From Poritiphilus sp965212595 (GTDB lineage: Bacteria; Bacteroidota; Bacteroidia; Flavobacteriales; Flavobacteriaceae): a DNA stretch of 64,000 nt. The notes beneath the pieces were generated by a model. It saw nothing but the letters and a program-made list of their open reading frames with translations, had not been told where the DNA came from and ran no database searches. The position numbers and the translations under genes were made by a program. The stretch spans positions 1 to 64,000 of the forward strand of contig CBDBVE010000020.1 of NCBI GenBank assembly GCA_965212595.1, in the 5' to 3' direction. Of the stretch, positions 8,607 through 17,598 are shown piece after piece. How positions within the stretch are numbered: position 1 is the stretch's first letter; each line of letters starts with the position of its first letter.

Positions 8607-8753
8607 ATGGGTTGTAGTACATGTAAGTCAAAAAGAAATCAAAAAAAAGATACAAAAAAAGTAAAAGATGTTACTTTTGAAAATGTTGAAGGTGGTAATA
8701 ATGAATCACCTAATGTTGATAATGATCTTTCGGCCAGTTCCAGGCGAGCTTAA
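8607..8753 (+). CDS. Small Cys-rich phage ORF running into the phage/chromosome border
   Basis: From ATG 8607 the frame gives MGCSTCKSKRNQKK, then a Lys/Asp/Asn-rich stretch, for 48 residues. The first about 41 residues have phage composition; the last few (SASSRRA) come from the GC-richer bacterial side, so the natural C-terminus is probably missing. The CxxC near the start is reminiscent of small metal-binding or lipid-modified proteins, but no family is recognised. Confidence 0.5.
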   Translation: MGCSTCKSKRNQKKDTKKVKDVTFENVEGGNNESPNVDNDLSASSRRA

Positions 8754-9123
8754 CAATTATAATCGTAATTATGGCCTCTATTCCAGCATAAAATGCATAG
8801 AAACTATACCATTTCGTAAGCGAATAACTTCCAACTATTACAACAACAATGGTTAATAAAATACCAAAGATTATATTTAATAACCGACAAATTTTTGGTT
8901 TTAGAAAAACATTTACAGAAATCATCCCTGCAGGTATCGCTATTAAAACCGATGCAATAAACAATTTTGTAGGCGTATCTAATATTTCCGTTCCTTTTAA
9001 AAGACTGTCTACTTTATTAGGTATATATAGTTCAAAGTAGTCTCCATAAATGTAAAAGAACATTAATGAGGTCCATAAAGCTGCAAGTTTAATCCGGATA
9101 TTTATTTTCGGGTTTTCAAACAT
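8710..9123 (-). CDS. DUF6326-like four-helix membrane protein, C-terminus at the border
   Basis: The 137-residue integral membrane protein has four hydrophobic segments (about 10-28, 52-72, 82-103 and 107-127). The pattern IKLAALWTSLMFFYIYGDYFE at the start, FLKPK in the middle and an end in AWNWPK fits the DUF6326 family, whose function is unknown. The family normally ends a few residues after WPK. Here the last five residues (DHYQH) are encoded by AT-rich sequence that belongs to the phage side, so the true stop codon has probably been replaced at the border. No partner gene is obvious; the next gene left is phage. Confidence 0.65.
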   Translation of the reverse strand: MFENPKINIRIKLAALWTSLMFFYIYGDYFELYIPNKVDSLLKGTEILDTPTKLFIASVLIAIPAGMISVNVFLKPKICRLLNIIFGILLTIVVVIVGSYSLTKWYSFYAFYAGIEAIITIIIVKLAWNWPKDHYQH

Positions 9124-9283
9124 TTCAGTACAATCAATTGGCAGTTATTTTATTAAAGACGTAAAGATACATGCTACCGTTGCCTGAAGCGTTTAAACTC
9201 TCCTCTGATTCCACCTTCCTGTTTGGTGGATTTGGTATGATGCTAAGAATAATTGCGCATCAGATTTCTAATTGACCCTGTGC

Positions 9284-9742
9284 CTATTTGATCAAAGTTA
9301 CTTTTACGGCATTCATGCCTCTGTTTCCTTTTTCCAGCTCAAAGGAAACCTTGTCGTTTTCAGCGATCTCGTCTATTAAACCGCTCACATGTGTAAAGTA
9401 TTTCTCCTGGTTTTCTGCGTCAACTATAAATCCGAAACCTTTGGAGCTATCAAAAAATGAAACGGTACCATTTCTAACGGGGTCAAAGGCTTCCCGTTCA
9501 CTATCTGGTGTTTTTGGAACACTTATGGCTATGTCCTCCACTTCTGTCTTAATTTTTTTTGAAGGATCTGGAGGGGTGTCCGTCAAATGGCCATTGTGGT
9601 CTACATAGGCAAATTGGATGCCTCCCCCGCTTTCCTTAGCCGCCGCCTTGCGAGCCTCCTTTTTCTTTTGCTTCTCTTCACGTTTTTTCAAACGCTTTTT
9701 TGTTCTTTCTGATTTATTATAGGTCTGCTGTGATTTTCCCAT
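9284..9742 (-). CDS. Cold-shock-domain protein with basic N-terminal extension
   Basis: Residues about 88-152 form a cold-shock domain: VSFFDSSKGFGFI carries RNP-1, YFTHVSG carries RNP-2, and the domain ends in AVKVTLIK. It binds single-stranded RNA or DNA. The first about 40 residues are almost only Lys, Arg, Glu and Gln (KKRLKKREEKQKKKEARK), a charged helix likely to add RNA or ribosome affinity, followed by a linker with Pro and Asp. This long form is common in Flavobacteria beside the short CspA (another copy is at 39707). A TACCTTTG box lies 18 bases upstream of the ATG. Confidence 0.88.
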   Translation of the reverse strand: MGKSQQTYNKSERTKKRLKKREEKQKKKEARKAAAKESGGGIQFAYVDHNGHLTDTPPDPSKKIKTEVEDIAISVPKTPDSEREAFDPVRNGTVSFFDSSKGFGFIVDAENQEKYFTHVSGLIDEIAENDKVSFELEKGNRGMNAVKVTLIK

Positions 9743-9759
9743 TAACGTGTTTTATTAGG

Positions 9760-9767
9760 CAAAGGTA
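9760..9767 (-). promoter_or_regulatory. Bacteroidota -7 promoter box
   Basis: TACCTTTG on the minus strand fits the TAnnTTTG consensus and sits 18 bases before the ATG of the cold-shock-domain gene. No convincing -33 TTG is seen at the right distance. Confidence 0.4.
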
Positions 9768-9850
9768 TCTAATGCTTTTTTAAATCTCTGTTTTATTGTT
9801 ATTGTGAAACTACTTTATTTTTTTTATTTCTGTAAATAAATGTGGCAAAT

Positions 9851-9882
9851 AAAAAAGCCTATCAGTAATAAATAGGCTTATT
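9851..9882 (-). terminator. Rho-independent terminator after the dienelactone hydrolase gene
   Basis: Inverted repeat AAGCCTAT (9855-9862) and ATAGGCTT (9872-9879), 8 bp with a 9-base loop. Read on the minus strand the hairpin is followed by a T tract (A run at 9851-9856), which suits the gene ending at 9937. Confidence 0.75.
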
Positions 9883-9936
9883 GTTGCACTAGAAATTAGC
9901 TATTTAAAGGAGTTTTGCATTCATTGTATCTCGTTG

Positions 9937-10773
9937 TTAAAAAACTTCCTCAAACAGTTGTTGCAAACTTGCCCAGGACTTTTGGTCGGCCTCGGCATCA
10001 TATGCCAGTGGTAATTGAAACTTTTCTCCGTTGGCATCAGCTTCTTTGGAAGTAAAACTATGTTTTACCCCCGGGTATGAGAAATACTCATATTTGGCTC
10101 CTATAGAATCCATTGCCGTTTTAAAGGCAGTAACAGCTTCCGGATTGATAAAGGGGTCATCTGCCCCATTGCATACCAAGACACGGGCTTTTAGGTCTTC
10201 GTTGGGCGCCACTGGCAAGGCAACCCCGCTGTGAAAGGCGGCAACCGCATCTAGGTCTGCACCGCTATTAGCCATGGTTAAAACCACACTCCCGCCAAAG
10301 CAATACCCTATGGCAGCTATTTTTTCTGGGTCTACAGATTCGTGCTGTTTTAACAGCTCCATAGCGGCATTAAAACGCGCAGTGGCTTCTGGCAAATTGT
10401 TGATCACGCTCATCGCAAATTTCCCTGCATCATCAGGATGCTCGGCCAGTTTTCCATCTCCATACATGTCAACTGCTATGGCGGTATAACCAAGTTCCGC
10501 CAGCATATCGGCACGTTGTCTTACATACTTATTATGCCCCCACCATTCGTGAACGATAAGTATACCAGGGCGTTTAGCACTATTATTCTCATCATAAGCA
10601 ATATAACCCTGCAGTTGGGTGGAATCTGTAGCATAAGTAACCGGAGTGCCCTTTACTTTGACCGCCAGAGCTTCTGTACTACTGTCTGTTTCGGCTTTCG
10701 TTTCAGTTTTCTGCTTACAGGAAGCGCTAATCACAAGGGTAATAACAAAGAGGTATGCGGAAAGTCGTTTCAT
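9937..10773 (-). CDS. Dienelactone hydrolase family lipoprotein
   Basis: The 278-residue alpha/beta hydrolase belongs to the DLH family. The N-terminus is a lipoprotein signal with lipobox SASC (Cys19), so the protein should be anchored in the envelope. The catalytic triad can be placed: nucleophile Cys158 in GYCFGGS, Asp206 in GADDPF and His238 in GVKHSF. HEWWGHN near 75-81 forms the oxyanion side, typical of the family. Substrates of such secreted DLHs are unknown; ester or lactone cleavage is expected. It is a single gene with its own terminator and stands divergent from the NlpC/P60 gene at 10896. Confidence 0.88.
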   Translation of the reverse strand: MKRLSAYLFVITLVISASCKQKTETKAETDSSTEALAVKVKGTPVTYATDSTQLQGYIAYDENNSAKRPGILIVHEWWGHNKYVRQRADMLAELGYTAIAVDMYGDGKLAEHPDDAGKFAMSVINNLPEATARFNAAMELLKQHESVDPEKIAAIGYCFGGSVVLTMANSGADLDAVAAFHSGVALPVAPNEDLKARVLVCNGADDPFINPEAVTAFKTAMDSIGAKYEYFSYPGVKHSFTSKEADANGEKFQLPLAYDAEADQKSWASLQQLFEEVF

Positions 10774-10895
10774 TTTGTCTTAATTTTTAATATTCTAAAG
10801 GTAAGGATTGTTAGCTTTAGATTAGGGTTAAAATACCCTATTTTCGTACCGAAAACAATGCGAAGCGTAAAAATAGCATTGTACCTAACATATAG

Positions 10896-12290
10896 ATGAG
10901 CATGCGCAACTTTTTAATTTTAGCCTTGTGTTTTTGTGTGGGAATCCTGGGCTGTAAAACGGTAGATAAGGAAGAGCTAAGCATTGAGCTCGATACGTAT
11001 ACCTACGAAAGTTTAGACTATCCAGAAAGTACCCTCCCAATCCCAGATTCCTTACAAAACAAATTTATTGAAAACTTCTTTATCCCATGGAAATCCCCAA
11101 CTGAGGCATTGCTTGCGTCTTTAGATGCTTTTCCCGGAAAAGAGCTCGCCTATTTAGAAAAATACCGCAATGATGACGCATGGTATGGCGAAAATAAAAA
11201 GCCCCACAAAAAATGGCTGCGAGACGAAGTTGTAAATAACATCAACACTGAAAACTTTCCAAACTTTCTTAAAAAAGGAATCGTGATCTCGCATACCAAC
11301 TTACGTAGGATCCCCACAAACAGACCGGGTTTTGACAAATATTCAAAGGCTGGAGAGGGATATCCTTTCGATTATTTTCAGGAAACCAATTTATGGGCCA
11401 ACACCCCTCTTTTACTGCTCCACATTTCAAAAGATAAGCAATGGTGCTATGTTGTTAGTTCGTATTATAAGGGTTGGGTAGCCATGCATGACATTGCCGT
11501 GGTAGATGAGGGTTTTATTGCGCAATGGTCTAAAGGCAGCTTCTGCCTCCCACTGTCAGACGGTGTCAACTTAAGCAACCAGCTTTCCAATTATGCTATC
11601 AACGCCAAAATGGGCATGTTACTGCCATATGAGGAAATTGCTAACAAACCCGCTAAGGTTTTGGTGTCCTACGCCAATGCCGATGAAAACCAGAATGCAC
11701 AAATTCTAAAGGCGGTAGTAGCTAAAAGCAGCATCGCTCTGCCCAATCACGAGTTTAACGAAGCTAATTTAAAACAATTGGTTGCCAATTTGGTTGGGAG
11801 ACCCTATGGATGGGGTGGAAATTTGGAGAACAGAGATTGTTCATCCATGATTCGCGACTTATTGGGGACTTTTAGAATTTGGTTGCCCAGAGATTCCGGA
11901 GATCAAATTAAGTTGGGTCATAAATACGACTTCCCGGATAAGGCCGATGAAAAAATTAGACTTATTAAGGAAAAGGGAATTCCCTTTTTTACGATCTTAA
12001 GAAAGAAAGGGCATAATATGTTATATGTGGGCGATGATCAGGATGGCACCCCCCTGGTTCTCCACGCCATTTGGGGCTTAAAAACTTCCTATTCAAATAA
12101 ACAACTGGCAAATTTCTTAGGTACTTATCCGATAGAAGGCATACATAAGGACCAGGATGGAAAGTTAATAGGGAGATATATCATCGGGGAGGCCGTTGTA
12201 ACTTCTGTACTTATTGGGGCAGGAACTAATGAAGTTACCGCTCCCGTAATTGATGAGATCTATGCCATGACCAATTTTCTTGAGCATTGA
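10896..12290 (+). CDS. SH3-domain NlpC/P60 peptidase lipoprotein
   Basis: The 464-residue product starts with a lipoprotein signal (lipobox ILGC, Cys about 20). It continues with an NlpC/P60-associated N-terminal region, SH3-like folds (about 130-270, with AMHDIAVVDEGFI) and a C-terminal NlpC/P60 domain (about 290-450). The catalytic Cys is in ENRDCSSMIRDLL, preceded by GRPYGWGGN, and the His is in PLVLHAIWG; GHNMLYVG also belongs to the fold. Such enzymes cut D-Glu-diamino-acid bonds in cell-wall peptides (YkfC-like gamma-D-glutamyl-L-diamino acid endopeptidase). It probably trims or recycles peptidoglycan peptides at the outer membrane. ATG at 10896 or 10902 are both possible. Confidence 0.87.
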   Translation: MSMRNFLILALCFCVGILGCKTVDKEELSIELDTYTYESLDYPESTLPIPDSLQNKFIENFFIPWKSPTEALLASLDAFPGKELAYLEKYRNDDAWYGENKKPHKKWLRDEVVNNINTENFPNFLKKGIVISHTNLRRIPTNRPGFDKYSKAGEGYPFDYFQETNLWANTPLLLLHISKDKQWCYVVSSYYKGWVAMHDIAVVDEGFIAQWSKGSFCLPLSDGVNLSNQLSNYAINAKMGMLLPYEEIANKPAKVLVSYANADENQNAQILKAVVAKSSIALPNHEFNEANLKQLVANLVGRPYGWGGNLENRDCSSMIRDLLGTFRIWLPRDSGDQIKLGHKYDFPDKADEKIRLIKEKGIPFFTILRKKGHNMLYVGDDQDGTPLVLHAIWGLKTSYSNKQLANFLGTYPIEGIHKDQDGKLIGRYIIGEAVVTSVLIGAGTNEVTAPVIDEIYAMTNFLEH

Positions 12291-12382
12291 ACAGTTTTCA
12301 AAGTCGTTTGAGGATTGTTTTGAAAGTTAAATCCAACTTATAATGACCCAATGGTGCTTGGACCCACTTCCTGATTACTATT

Positions 12383-13075
12383 TTATTTGCCTTTAAAAAG
12401 CTGTTTTAAATGTTGCCTGTAAGTTTGGCCAATGGGTATATAGTGTTCTCTAACGCTTATTCTATTGCCTTCTATAGACGTAATCTTGCTGGCGGCAACA
12501 ATAAAAGATTTATGAGTTCTTAAAAAACCTGAAGGGCTTAACAAGGTTTCCAAAGCCGAAATTTTCTCATGAGCTACTACCATCCCGCCTTCTAAAAATA
12601 CTTTTATGTAGTTGCCATAGGCCTCGATAAATAGTATGTCATCTGTATGTATCTGATGCATTTTTTTATCCCCTTTAAGGAAAAAACTAGTCTTCTTATT
12701 GCCAGGTGAAGGATTAATTACCGAGGGTTGATCCATTACCTTATTCATCGCCTTTAAAAAGCGCTGAAAAGAGAACGGCTTAAGTAGATAGTCTGACACA
12801 TTTAATTCGTACCCCTCCAAAGCATATTCTTTATGGGCCGTGGTTACGATAATTTTTGGAGGTTTAGATAAAGTCTTTAGCCATTCAAAACCCGTCATCT
12901 TAGGCATATTTAAGTCTAAAAAAATCAAATCAAGCCGCTCCTGAGCCACAATTTTGGAAGCTTCAAGCGCATTGTAGGCGTTACCTACTTTTTGCAGATA
13001 CGATAATTCAGCGCAATATCCCTCAATAATACGGTGGGCAATAGGCTCGTCATCAATGATGCAATAGGTGATCAT
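12383..13075 (-). CDS. LytTR-family response regulator
   Basis: The 230-residue protein has a receiver domain (about 1-120) with acidic residues Asp8/Asp9, phospho-acceptor Asp54 (IFLDLNMP) and the switch Lys in YLLKPFSF. The C-terminal LytTR DNA-binding domain (about 130-228) includes FIEAYGNYIKV and FLRTHKSFIV. It is the output partner of the histidine kinase encoded immediately upstream, whose stop overlaps its start by 4 bases (translational coupling). Targets are unknown. Confidence 0.93.
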   Translation of the reverse strand: MITYCIIDDEPIAHRIIEGYCAELSYLQKVGNAYNALEASKIVAQERLDLIFLDLNMPKMTGFEWLKTLSKPPKIIVTTAHKEYALEGYELNVSDYLLKPFSFQRFLKAMNKVMDQPSVINPSPGNKKTSFFLKGDKKMHQIHTDDILFIEAYGNYIKVFLEGGMVVAHEKISALETLLSPSGFLRTHKSFIVAASKITSIEGNRISVREHYIPIGQTYRQHLKQLFKGK

Positions 13076-14208
13076 TTGCGTTTCTCTTTAGGCAACAATA
13101 GCTTCAATTCTGCAGTATAAATGAGTTCTTTCCGTAAAATCTTTAGTTCATGCAGGTCCGGATATATTAGTTCCAGGCGTTTTTTTAGATTATCCAATCC
13201 AATACCCGTCTTCTCACCAGTATTATTTGATTCATAATTGTTCTCAATTTTGAAAAGAATTTGCTTCTCCCCTCCTTTTAAACTTAAATGAATATAGGCG
13301 TTTTCGGTTAGCGACTCTACGCCATGCTTAAAAGCATTTTCCAACAAAATAATAAAAAGTAAAGGGGCTACCTGCATCTCTTGATTGATTTCATGCTCAA
13401 ATTGGACATCCACTTTTTTCTGGTAGCGAATTTTATGTAGGTGGATATAGGTTTCTAAATACTTGACTTCGTCGCTTAAGTCTACCCACTCTTTCTTTCC
13501 CTCATAGATGGTATAGCGCATCATATCGGAAAGTTGTAATACCACCTTTGGGGCCTGGGGAGATTTCTCCACCACCAAGCCATATAAATTGTTTAGGGTA
13601 TTAAAAAAGAAGTGTGGATTCACCTGGCTTTTAAGCAGGGCCAGTTCGGCTCTGGTCTTATTCATTTTCAGTGTTCTAAACCAACGCCATTGTTCATAGA
13701 TCCAGAGGGCAGCGAAAACTGGAAGTGGAATCAACATGAACTTTGCGAAATACAACCGCTGATCCGCTCCGTAATTGGGGGTCGTGAGAAACACAAAGAA
13801 GTGGTAAGACACCACTAAACCATAGATGACTAGGATAATAGTCTGATACTTCTTAAAAAAAACAGGAATGATCAGGTAAGCAGCTCCCAACCAAAATAAA
13901 ATAATTAAGGGCGTGGTAATGGGGTTTTCGGAGATTTTAACGGTTCGTTCTAGAATTATAACAGCAATGAGTATACTCACAAGTCCTCCAACTTTATAAA
14001 CAGAATACCTGCTTATGAGAAAAGAAACGAGCCACCAGCAGAAAACAATGGCCAGGATATTGATGATATAAGCCACCGGCTCAGAAAAATTCAAGGGGTA
14101 TAGCACAAAGAAATTTGTCTGACTCAACAACCTGGTAATAACCAATACAGCCGTAACAATACCTCCTAAGAACAGTGCTTTGTAGTTTTTTAGCAGCAGG
14201 TTTTTCAT
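13072..14208 (-). CDS. LytS/YehU-type sensor histidine kinase
   Basis: The 378-residue membrane kinase has about five hydrophobic segments in residues 10-170, no large periplasmic domain, then a His_kinase domain with QVNPHFFFNTLNNLYG (phospho-acceptor His199) and an HATPase region with LLFIILLENAFKHGVE and GIGLDNLKKRL. It forms a two-component system with the overlapping LytTR regulator at 12383. The sensed signal is unknown; in Bacteroidota such pairs often monitor envelope state. Confidence 0.92.
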   Translation of the reverse strand: MKNLLLKNYKALFLGGIVTAVLVITRLLSQTNFFVLYPLNFSEPVAYIINILAIVFCWWLVSFLISRYSVYKVGGLVSILIAVIILERTVKISENPITTPLIILFWLGAAYLIIPVFFKKYQTIILVIYGLVVSYHFFVFLTTPNYGADQRLYFAKFMLIPLPVFAALWIYEQWRWFRTLKMNKTRAELALLKSQVNPHFFFNTLNNLYGLVVEKSPQAPKVVLQLSDMMRYTIYEGKKEWVDLSDEVKYLETYIHLHKIRYQKKVDVQFEHEINQEMQVAPLLFIILLENAFKHGVESLTENAYIHLSLKGGEKQILFKIENNYESNNTGEKTGIGLDNLKKRLELIYPDLHELKILRKELIYTAELKLLLPKEKRK

Positions 14209-14382
14209 ACCTCTAAATTACAGTTCATGCCTTTGATCTACAATCTTTTGGACAAACACCGGGCTTTTCTACTCAAACACTACAATTATTTGGACCAACC
14301 CTATTTAAGGGATATCTAATGAAGTCTGTATTGCTTTTCATCCTGTTTATCAAAATTATTCTCGGAAGCTGCAGTTTGCCTT

Positions 14383-14390
14383 TAGGTTTG
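14383..14390 (+). promoter_or_regulatory. Bacteroidota -7 promoter box
   Basis: TAGGTTTG matches TAnnTTTG and ends 26 bases before the ATG of the alpha/beta hydrolase at 14417. The -33 element is not clear. Confidence 0.4.
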
Positions 14391-14416
14391 ACATCAAATT
14401 CGTTAAAAACAAAGTC

Positions 14417-15415
14417 ATGAAAATATTTAAGAAGATTTTAAAATGGATGGGCTTAACTCTGGCATCATTAGTAACGCTAATCATTCTCGCGGGTCTGACC
14501 TCCAGACTAATTGCTCCTAAACCAGAGCCTCCTGGGAAACTTGTAGATATTGGCGATTTAGTACTGCACATTCACGCTGTGGGAGAAAAAAACAGCAAAC
14601 CCACTCTAGTCATAGAAGCCGGGGCCGGAGCTCCAAGTGAGTTCTATCATTGGCTGGGAGAAGGTTTGAAGGACAGCATTCGTGTGGTGCGCTATGACCG
14701 TGCAGGAATCGGGTATAGCGAACTGAGCGAAACTCCACGCAACCCGGAGACGACTGCTCGTGAGTTGCACACCTTATTAGAAAAGGCTGGAGAATCTCCA
14801 CCATATATCCTAGCTGGGCACTCTTATGGCGGACATTACATTCGGGTATTTAAAGAGCTCTTCCCTCAGGAGGTAGCCGCCCTGGTCTTTTTAGATTCCG
14901 GGCACCCTGATGAAGCCGAAAGATTAGAGCTTCCTCCAACTCCTGGGTTTTTAAATACTGTTTACCGGATAGCTGCAGTTTTAGGGGATTTAGGTGTTTT
15001 AAATCTATATTTTCAGCAGACGGAAAGACATATACTATGGGCTCCTGGCCTACCTGAAAAGGTAATGGCCTCATATGACGATTACACTTTAAACGGAAAG
15101 TACCTCCGGGGATATCTGAAAGAAGAAAAGAATTACGACAGGCTGCTAACATTGTCTAAAAACGCTATGGAAAATGATACTTTGCCCATCAGAGTGTTCT
15201 CTGGCACGCATTTAAATGAAAAGGTGCTTAGGGAGAGGGGCTTTGATCCTGAAAAAATTAGAGCCGAACGAGCAAAAATGCAGCATGAAATGGCGGCCTC
15301 CTCAAAAAACGGTAAGGTGGTCTTTCTTGATGGAGGTCATATTACCATTTTTTCAGAAAAGGAAAATGCGGATATTATATGCAAGGAAATCCTTGATTTT
15401 TTGGCAGAACTCTAA
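14417..15415 (+). CDS. Membrane-anchored alpha/beta hydrolase
   Basis: The 332-residue protein has an N-terminal anchor (about 12-32) and a classical alpha/beta hydrolase domain. The nucleophile is Ser136 in AGHSYGGHY, the oxyanion region is EAGAGAPSEFYHW, and the catalytic His is in DGGHITIF near the C-terminus. The family includes secreted lipases, esterases and haloalkane-dehalogenase-like enzymes; no substrate can be named. It stands alone, after a TAGGTTTG promoter box, divergent from the LytS/LytTR pair. Confidence 0.85.
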   Translation: MKIFKKILKWMGLTLASLVTLIILAGLTSRLIAPKPEPPGKLVDIGDLVLHIHAVGEKNSKPTLVIEAGAGAPSEFYHWLGEGLKDSIRVVRYDRAGIGYSELSETPRNPETTARELHTLLEKAGESPPYILAGHSYGGHYIRVFKELFPQEVAALVFLDSGHPDEAERLELPPTPGFLNTVYRIAAVLGDLGVLNLYFQQTERHILWAPGLPEKVMASYDDYTLNGKYLRGYLKEEKNYDRLLTLSKNAMENDTLPIRVFSGTHLNEKVLRERGFDPEKIRAERAKMQHEMAASSKNGKVVFLDGGHITIFSEKENADIICKEILDFLAEL

Positions 15416-15894
15416 TATTGATTAACGGAATAAACAGCTGAAATAATGGCTTTTAGTTCTACTCTGCTCTCAAACTCCTTACAGGATTCGCCATCGCAGA
15501 TTTTATGGATAGAGAGTCCACGTTTAGCAATGTTAGAAATAAAGCAAGGCTTACAGGGAAATGCACCATACACACATAAGTTGCTCATTTATAAGTCTTT
15601 TCCGGTTAATTTAAATTTTGTTCTGAAGACCTGCTGCGTTATTGAATTTCAGTTTCGCAGCAAGCTTAATGGTTAAACACAACCTATATGCTGGTGATGC
15701 GTACACAGATCCACGATGCAGATGCAACAAGGGGATATGTCATTGACAATGTAAAAATTACCAAAAGCAAGAGCTAGGAATAAACTTAAATTGTCTAGTT
15801 CTTGTCACAATATTGAATTCTCAATAATTATGGCTGTAAGTTCTATAGCAGGGAATGGCTTGAAGTTAACTTATAGACCTTTTCGCGAGCCATT
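15416..15894. other. Intergenic stretch with decayed coding sequence
   Basis: About 480 bases with no convincing gene. A 76-codon ORF at 15446-15676 has no family features and unusual composition and is not accepted. Near 15670-15777 lies a short protein-like gene end described separately. The rest is AT-rich spacer. Confidence 0.4.
15670..15777 (+). pseudogene. Short gene-end remnant, secreted-protein-like
   Basis: A 35-codon open stretch ends HDADATRGYVIDNVKITKSKS-stop. The pattern YVIDNVKI is common at the C-terminus of beta-sandwich carbohydrate-binding modules of secreted enzymes. No start or preceding domain is left in frame, so it is at most the relic of a deleted gene. Confidence 0.2.
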
Positions 15895-17502
15895 TTACTT
15901 TTTCTCAACTTCAGCTAGCTGCTTTTTAGCGGCAGCTGCAAACAGTTTATATTCATAGATACTCGCTTCTTTAAATACCTGCTCAAAATGTTTTTTTGCT
16001 TCTTTTTGTTTCCCCTGTTTATTGGCAAGCAATCCTAGATTGAAGAGCGTATTAATTTCTGGCAGCTTGAAATGAATTTTTTGGGAAATACATAATGCGT
16101 CTTCTAGTTGTGATTTCGCCAATTCGTAATCATTTTGGTACTTTGGATCGAATCTTACAAGGTTCACCAAATTAAAAGGCAACTCCTCAAAATTGTAGAC
16201 TACCTTATTGTATTCTAATGCCTTCTTCAATAATTCAAGACCATTAAGCGTATCTTTTTTAGAAATATAATGGATCCCCAGATGCGTATAAGGCCTGCCT
16301 AAACCTGCCTTGTAGTTCACCTTCTCGGAGAACTCCACCGCCCTATTAAAATAAAACAAGGCGCTATCCATCTGATTTAAGCGTTCGTGCAACACTCCTA
16401 ACCTGCTCAACGAGTGCACCAGACCTATAGTATCTCCAATCGCCTCGCGGTAGTTTTTTGCCTTGTAATGGTGCTCCTTTGAAGCACTTAAGGCCTCCTC
16501 TCCCTTTACAAAATGCCTGATATAATGTATTTCTCCCAGGTTATAAAGTACTTCAGTATGGAGTTTTGAGTTAGTGCTAATTTCCTTCGAATCTAAAATT
16601 TTTCGCAATGCAATTTCGGCATCTTTATCATTGCCTTCCATCCACAATAGCTTTGCGTAAACAAGGTCTAGCAAATTCTGTGTTTTTCCTGGCAACTTAC
16701 TATTCCTTAGCAGTTTTAAACCAATGCTATCTTTTAAGCCTGATTGATATTTTAGGAAAAGTAAATTTTGGAGTTCTATTAGTCCAAATTTAGGATGATC
16801 AGCATCTAATATTGCACCCTCATATATTTTATCGTCGTATGCAAAATATTTAGCACATGCCTTTTTACTTTCGAAATGAGTTTTGAGGGTTTTAACCAAA
16901 ATGCGTTGATAGTAATCCGCTGCTTTTTCTTCCGCCTCGTCTAAAAAATCCCGGATTTCCTCCTTATCTATTTTAGGATAACTGCCACAGTCCTTAAAAG
17001 TATTGGTCATAACGTAATGAGGAAATCCCACTAGTCCTGCAAACCTGCCAGCCTCCGCCGAGCGCCTAACCAATTCGCCACCGTAGCACGGATCTGAACC
17101 CCTTCCGTCCCAGCCCTCAACGCGAATATAGCCGTATACAAACAAGGATTGTGGGTAGCCTTTGTTTAATGCATTTGTTCGATAGGCATCTCCCTCGGCG
17201 TGGCGCCCGGAATAGCCATAGGCTCTGGCCAACTGGTAATTTAAGCGTGGGTTACCGGGGTCTTCTTGCACAGCTTTTAAACAGGCCGCAATAGCAGCGG
17301 GTTTGTCCATTTCTTCCTGTGTCACCCCCTCTCCCACTCGCTCCGGGTCACTGGGATGAGCGGCCAACCTATCGCATAAAGTAAGCTCACGATTGTAAGC
17401 TTCTCGCTGATAAGACGTAATTTCTGCAAAGGGGTCTGCCTGGCTAAATCCTGAAGCCCCTATACAGCCTATAAAGAAAAGTGCGAAGTTTTTAAATCTC
17501 AT
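15895..17502 (-). CDS. Secreted TPR-repeat protein
   Basis: The 535-residue protein has a Sec signal (1-21, ending GASGFSQA) and several tetratricopeptide-type helical repeats. They are clearest at about 75-120 (LNYQLARAYGYSGRHAEGDA) and 350-520 (GLVHSLSRLGVLHERLNQMD, LGRPYTHLGIHYISKKD, LFNLGLLANKQGKQKEAKKH). The region near 125-160 (YGYIRVEGWDGRGSD) is unusual. It is probably a periplasmic scaffold for protein-protein contact. There is no catalytic domain and no close operon partner, so its role is unknown. Confidence 0.75.
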   Translation of the reverse strand: MRFKNFALFFIGCIGASGFSQADPFAEITSYQREAYNRELTLCDRLAAHPSDPERVGEGVTQEEMDKPAAIAACLKAVQEDPGNPRLNYQLARAYGYSGRHAEGDAYRTNALNKGYPQSLFVYGYIRVEGWDGRGSDPCYGGELVRRSAEAGRFAGLVGFPHYVMTNTFKDCGSYPKIDKEEIRDFLDEAEEKAADYYQRILVKTLKTHFESKKACAKYFAYDDKIYEGAILDADHPKFGLIELQNLLFLKYQSGLKDSIGLKLLRNSKLPGKTQNLLDLVYAKLLWMEGNDKDAEIALRKILDSKEISTNSKLHTEVLYNLGEIHYIRHFVKGEEALSASKEHHYKAKNYREAIGDTIGLVHSLSRLGVLHERLNQMDSALFYFNRAVEFSEKVNYKAGLGRPYTHLGIHYISKKDTLNGLELLKKALEYNKVVYNFEELPFNLVNLVRFDPKYQNDYELAKSQLEDALCISQKIHFKLPEINTLFNLGLLANKQGKQKEAKKHFEQVFKEASIYEYKLFAAAAKKQLAEVEKK

Positions 17503-17598
17503 GCCAAAGTCTATTTTTTATAGATAATTATGAAGAAAATAATAAAAACTACTGGTACCGGTCCACTACAGTATATAGACAAGTAATAATATTTCATT

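Noticed and set aside
1..8730. Integrated prophage
   Set aside because: No integrase, repressor or att repeat is visible, and the genes are of the T4-like lytic type; only about 8.7 kb is present and both border genes are cut.
8668..8856. ORF of 62 codons over the border
   Set aside because: It crosses the composition border in the wrong frame for both neighbours and overlaps the DUF6326 gene.
15446..15676. ORF of 76 codons
   Set aside because: No family features, unusual composition and no start context; probably chance.
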